Shown piece after piece: positions 57,395-58,882 of a stretch of DNA of 58,882 nucleotides. The notes beneath the pieces are model-generated. The model saw nothing but the letters and a program-made list of their open reading frames with translations. It had not been told where the DNA came from and made no database searches. The position numbers and the translations under genes were made by a program. Location: NCBI GenBank assembly GCA_013178275.1, contig JABLWZ010000026.1, forward strand, positions 1-58,882. Direction: 5' to 3'. How positions within the stretch are numbered: position 1 is the stretch's first letter; each line of letters opens with the position of its first letter. This stretch comes from Bacillota bacterium. GTDB taxonomy: Bacteria > Bacillota > Ch66 > Ch109.

Positions 57395-57757
57395 TTACAT
57401 GCCGTGCATGCCCATTCCGTTCATCCCCATGCCACCACTCATGCCCATGCTGCCGTTCATGCCCATGCCGCCGTTCATGCCCATGCCGCCCTGGATACCT
57501 GCACTACCCTGCATGCTCATGCCGCCCATCGGCCCCATACCCGGCATCTGTCCGCCCTGCATCATGGGGCCCTGGTATTGACCGTGTAACCCTATCTGGT
57601 TTTGATACTCCGCTCCATACCCACCCTGGTGGTATGCCTGACCCGGTCCAGTCAGGGAGGCACCTGGGATAACCGTACCCAGCCACAGCAGCGCATAGAC
57701 CGTGATTATCCCTATAACCGCGATTAGCGCCAGTCTGAGCCACGCATTGTCTTTCAT
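57395..57757 (-). CDS. Met/Gly-rich membrane-anchored protein (small)
   Basis: A 120-residue protein: anchor MKDNAWLRLALIAVIGIITVYALLW, then a short His/Gln linker and a C-terminal repeat array built from GMGMNGGMGM and GMGPMGGMSM. It is the shorter paralogue of 53254-53751. ATG 57757 follows GGAGGGAATGAG; the 35 codons upstream are non-coding. The Met-rich tail suggests Cu(I) or Ag(I) binding at the outer membrane face. Confidence 0.78.
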   Translation of the reverse strand: MKDNAWLRLALIAVIGIITVYALLWLGTVIPGASLTGPGQAYHQGGYGAEYQNQIGLHGQYQGPMMQGGQMPGMGPMGGMSMQGSAGIQGGMGMNGGMGMNGSMGMSGGMGMNGMGMHGM

Positions 57758-57792
57758 CTCATTCCCTCCATTTTGGTATTTTCGTCCGAGAG

Positions 57793-58239
57793 TTATTTCT
57801 CTTTGGCGCAGTAGGGGCATACCTTCCAGTCGTTTTGCAGCTCTTTCCCGCAGCCTGCGCATATTTCCTTAGCCTCACTGGCTTTTGCCTGGTCCGGGGT
57901 GGCGCAGACGAACCCCTTGGCAGTACCGATGCTTTTCTCGGTCGAAACCTCATCCTTAATGGCCTTGATTATTCCGACCACCAGACCGACTATCAGGAGC
58001 ACGAAGAGAACCTTGATAATCAATCCTAGCAGGCCGGTTAGAGAAAAGCCCAGTCCTAAACCGCTGTTATAAGGTGCGGCTCCGTTCATACCATAGTGCT
58101 GCCCCATCCCCATGTTGCTTCCGTAACCCATATAACCGGTCGATCCGAACAGCAACGGATAGAGCAGACCAAAGGCCAAAACGGCCACCAGGATTATAAA
58201 AAGCGTTCGGAGCAGAGGATCACGTTTTAAACTTTCCAT
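57793..58239 (-). CDS. DPxLRT-type membrane protein with single zinc ribbon
   Basis: A 148-residue paralogue of the 55074 and 55361 genes. MESLKRDPLLRTLFIILVAVLAFGLLYPLLF is the first helix; a Met/Gly/Tyr-rich loop (YMGYGSNMGMGQHYGMNG) follows, then a second helix (about 65-92) and a zinc ribbon CAGCGKELQNDWKVCPYC. ATG follows AAAGGGG. It is the first gene downstream of the sigma-54 promoter at 58354-58368 and is followed by the Met-rich gene. Confidence 0.77.
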   Translation of the reverse strand: MESLKRDPLLRTLFIILVAVLAFGLLYPLLFGSTGYMGYGSNMGMGQHYGMNGAAPYNSGLGLGFSLTGLLGLIIKVLFVLLIVGLVVGIIKAIKDEVSTEKSIGTAKGFVCATPDQAKASEAKEICAGCGKELQNDWKVCPYCAKEK

Positions 58240-58353
58240 CTTGAATAACCCCTTTCTGACTTATTGGAGACCTTTCATGGCAACCCGCTCAGCGGTTTCT
58301 TCAACCACCTCCCCGTTTGATGTAAGAGTTTCGAGTCCTGATAAACCTTAAAC

Positions 58354-58368
58354 GCAATTTCCGTGCCA
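58354..58368 (-). promoter_or_regulatory. Sigma-54 promoter before the zinc-ribbon/Met-rich pair
   Basis: TGGCACGGAAATTGC on the minus strand is a full consensus -24/-12 element. The predicted start is near 58343, about 104 nt before the first ATG. Confidence 0.82.
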
Positions 58369-58407
58369 ATCGGAAAGTGCCTGTTTACGGGCTTTCTCTC
58401 TTTAGGG

Positions 58408-58425
58408 TTGGGTAATATCCCCCAA
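58408..58425. promoter_or_regulatory. Dyad upstream of the 58.4-kb sigma-54 promoter
   Basis: TTGGGGGATATTACCCAA, an inverted repeat TTGGG-N8-CCCAA, is centred about 62 bp upstream of the -12 GC. It shares the spacing but not the exact half-site of the two TTGTG-N8-CACAG dyads. Confidence 0.45.
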
Positions 58426-58454
58426 GACGCCGGGTAAAAACGCCCGGTGGCCAA

Positions 58455-58525
58455 AAAGATTCAGGGAGCAGTCATCTCGACTGCTCCCTGAAAAAAAACT
58501 GGCTGCCCGCGTATCAACGCGCCAG
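58455..58525 (-). terminator. Double terminator after copZ
   Basis: Two hairpins in series on the minus strand: CTGGCGCG...CGCGGGCAGCCAG followed by eight T, then a 12-bp stem CAGGGAGCAGTC/GACTGCTCCCTG followed by AATCTTTTT. Together they fully isolate copZ. The 312-bp gap 58240-58551 holds these, the sigma-54 promoter and the dyad. Confidence 0.85.
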
Positions 58526-58551
58526 TCAGTTTATGTAATCAACGGGTTTAA

Positions 58552-58758
58552 CTATACGACCTCATACCCGGCATCGTTAACCGCATCAACCAGGTTCTGC
58601 CGGGTCACCGGCCCGGCTTCATAAGCCACCTTGACGGTAGCTTCTTTCAGGTCGACTACCGCATCCTTTACCCCCGAAATCTTCTTCAAAGAATTTTCCA
58701 CTGCCATCTTGCAGTGGCCACAGGTCATTCCCTTAACCCTTAAAACCGTCTGTTCCAT
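58552..58758 (-). CDS. copZ: Copper chaperone, HMA domain (CopZ-like)
   Basis: A 68-residue single HMA domain. RVKGMTCGHCKMAVENSL holds the CX2C copper site, and VKDAVVDLKEATVKVAYE the second strand. It should deliver Cu(I) to the HMA domains of the CopA at 47827-50226 or the SafE-type proteins. ATG 58758 follows GGAGG; the preceding codons are non-coding. It has its own double terminator and is not part of the sigma-54 unit next to it. The segment upstream (58759-58882) shows no gene. Confidence 0.9.
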   Translation of the reverse strand: MEQTVLRVKGMTCGHCKMAVENSLKKISGVKDAVVDLKEATVKVAYEAGPVTRQNLVDAVNDAGYEVV

Positions 58759-58882
58759 GATAACCTCCATTTCGCCGCCTGCTGCCGGCGACACAAATAG
58801 TAATGAAAACTACTGAGATGGGCAGCAACCATCCTTTCGGTACAATAACCTTGAGGGAAAGGCACACTACAAAGCACGGTGA

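Overview
The window reads as chromosomal DNA of a strictly anaerobic Gram-positive bacterium, most like a spore-forming Peptococcaceae/Desulfotomaculum-type clostridium. The evidence is strong GGAGG ribosome sites with frequent TTG/GTG starts, consensus sigma-A promoters, small families typical of Firmicutes (YezD, DUF2325, DUF1540, DUF4418) and many oxygen-sensitive enzymes. The assignment is inferred from gene content, not from a marker gene. No insertion sequence, prophage, CRISPR array or rRNA was seen. One tRNA with anticodon CAT is present.

Layout. 0-4 kb: start of pdxS, then a tight overlapping operon (flippase-like protein, C_GCAxxG_C_C protein, two glycosyltransferases of the rSAM/selenodomain-associated type, TVP38-like membrane protein). 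4-9 kb: YdjY-like lipoprotein, radical SAM protein, an HMA-SafE-cupredoxin copper protein and an HD-GYP signalling protein. 9-24 kb: nitrogenase-like system. One transcription unit carries a NitT/TauT-type ABC importer, two MtaA-type corrinoid methyltransferases, a corrinoid protein, a corrinoid-reactivating ASKHA protein and the nitrogenase-like D and K subunits, followed by DUF4418 and an export-type ABC pair. A second unit carries NifB-, NifX- and NifH-like proteins. There is no NifEN, NifV or Mo transport, so this is not an ordinary N2 fixation locus.

24-43 kb: sulfur and methionine metabolism. It holds homoserine O-acyltransferase, YeiH-type transporter, siroheme sulfite reductase, metK, cysK, O-acetylhomoserine sulfhydrylase and LarE. 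Downstream of metK lies a second specialised operon: radical SAM protein with an unusual CX8CX2C motif, FMN-binding protein, SsuA-like binding protein, fused ATP-dependent activase/dehydratase-type protein, HgdB-like partner, and ABC permease and ATPase. 43-59 kb: copper homeostasis region with CopA, CopZ, a second SafE-cupredoxin protein, several Met/His-rich and zinc-ribbon membrane proteins, and a histidine kinase/NtrC-type regulator pair.

How it fits together (inference). The nitrogenase-like/corrinoid unit, the nifBXH-like unit and metK share an apparently uncharacterised leader-RNA motif (a small hairpin showing compensatory changes, followed by a terminator). The promoters of the first two and of the DUF2325-YezD-cysK(-metK) unit share the sequence GGTATTGACAYAAARC. 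This suggests one sulfur/methionine-limitation regulon. Methylthio compounds would be imported and cleaved or demethylated by the nitrogenase-like and corrinoid enzymes, and the resulting thiol captured by the acetylhomoserine pathway to make methionine. The HgdB-like system would reductively process a second organosulfur compound, possibly a sulfonate, feeding sulfite reductase and CysK. The copper region appears to be a separate sigma-54 regulon: three -24/-12 promoters each have an upstream dyad, and the candidate activator is encoded in the same block.
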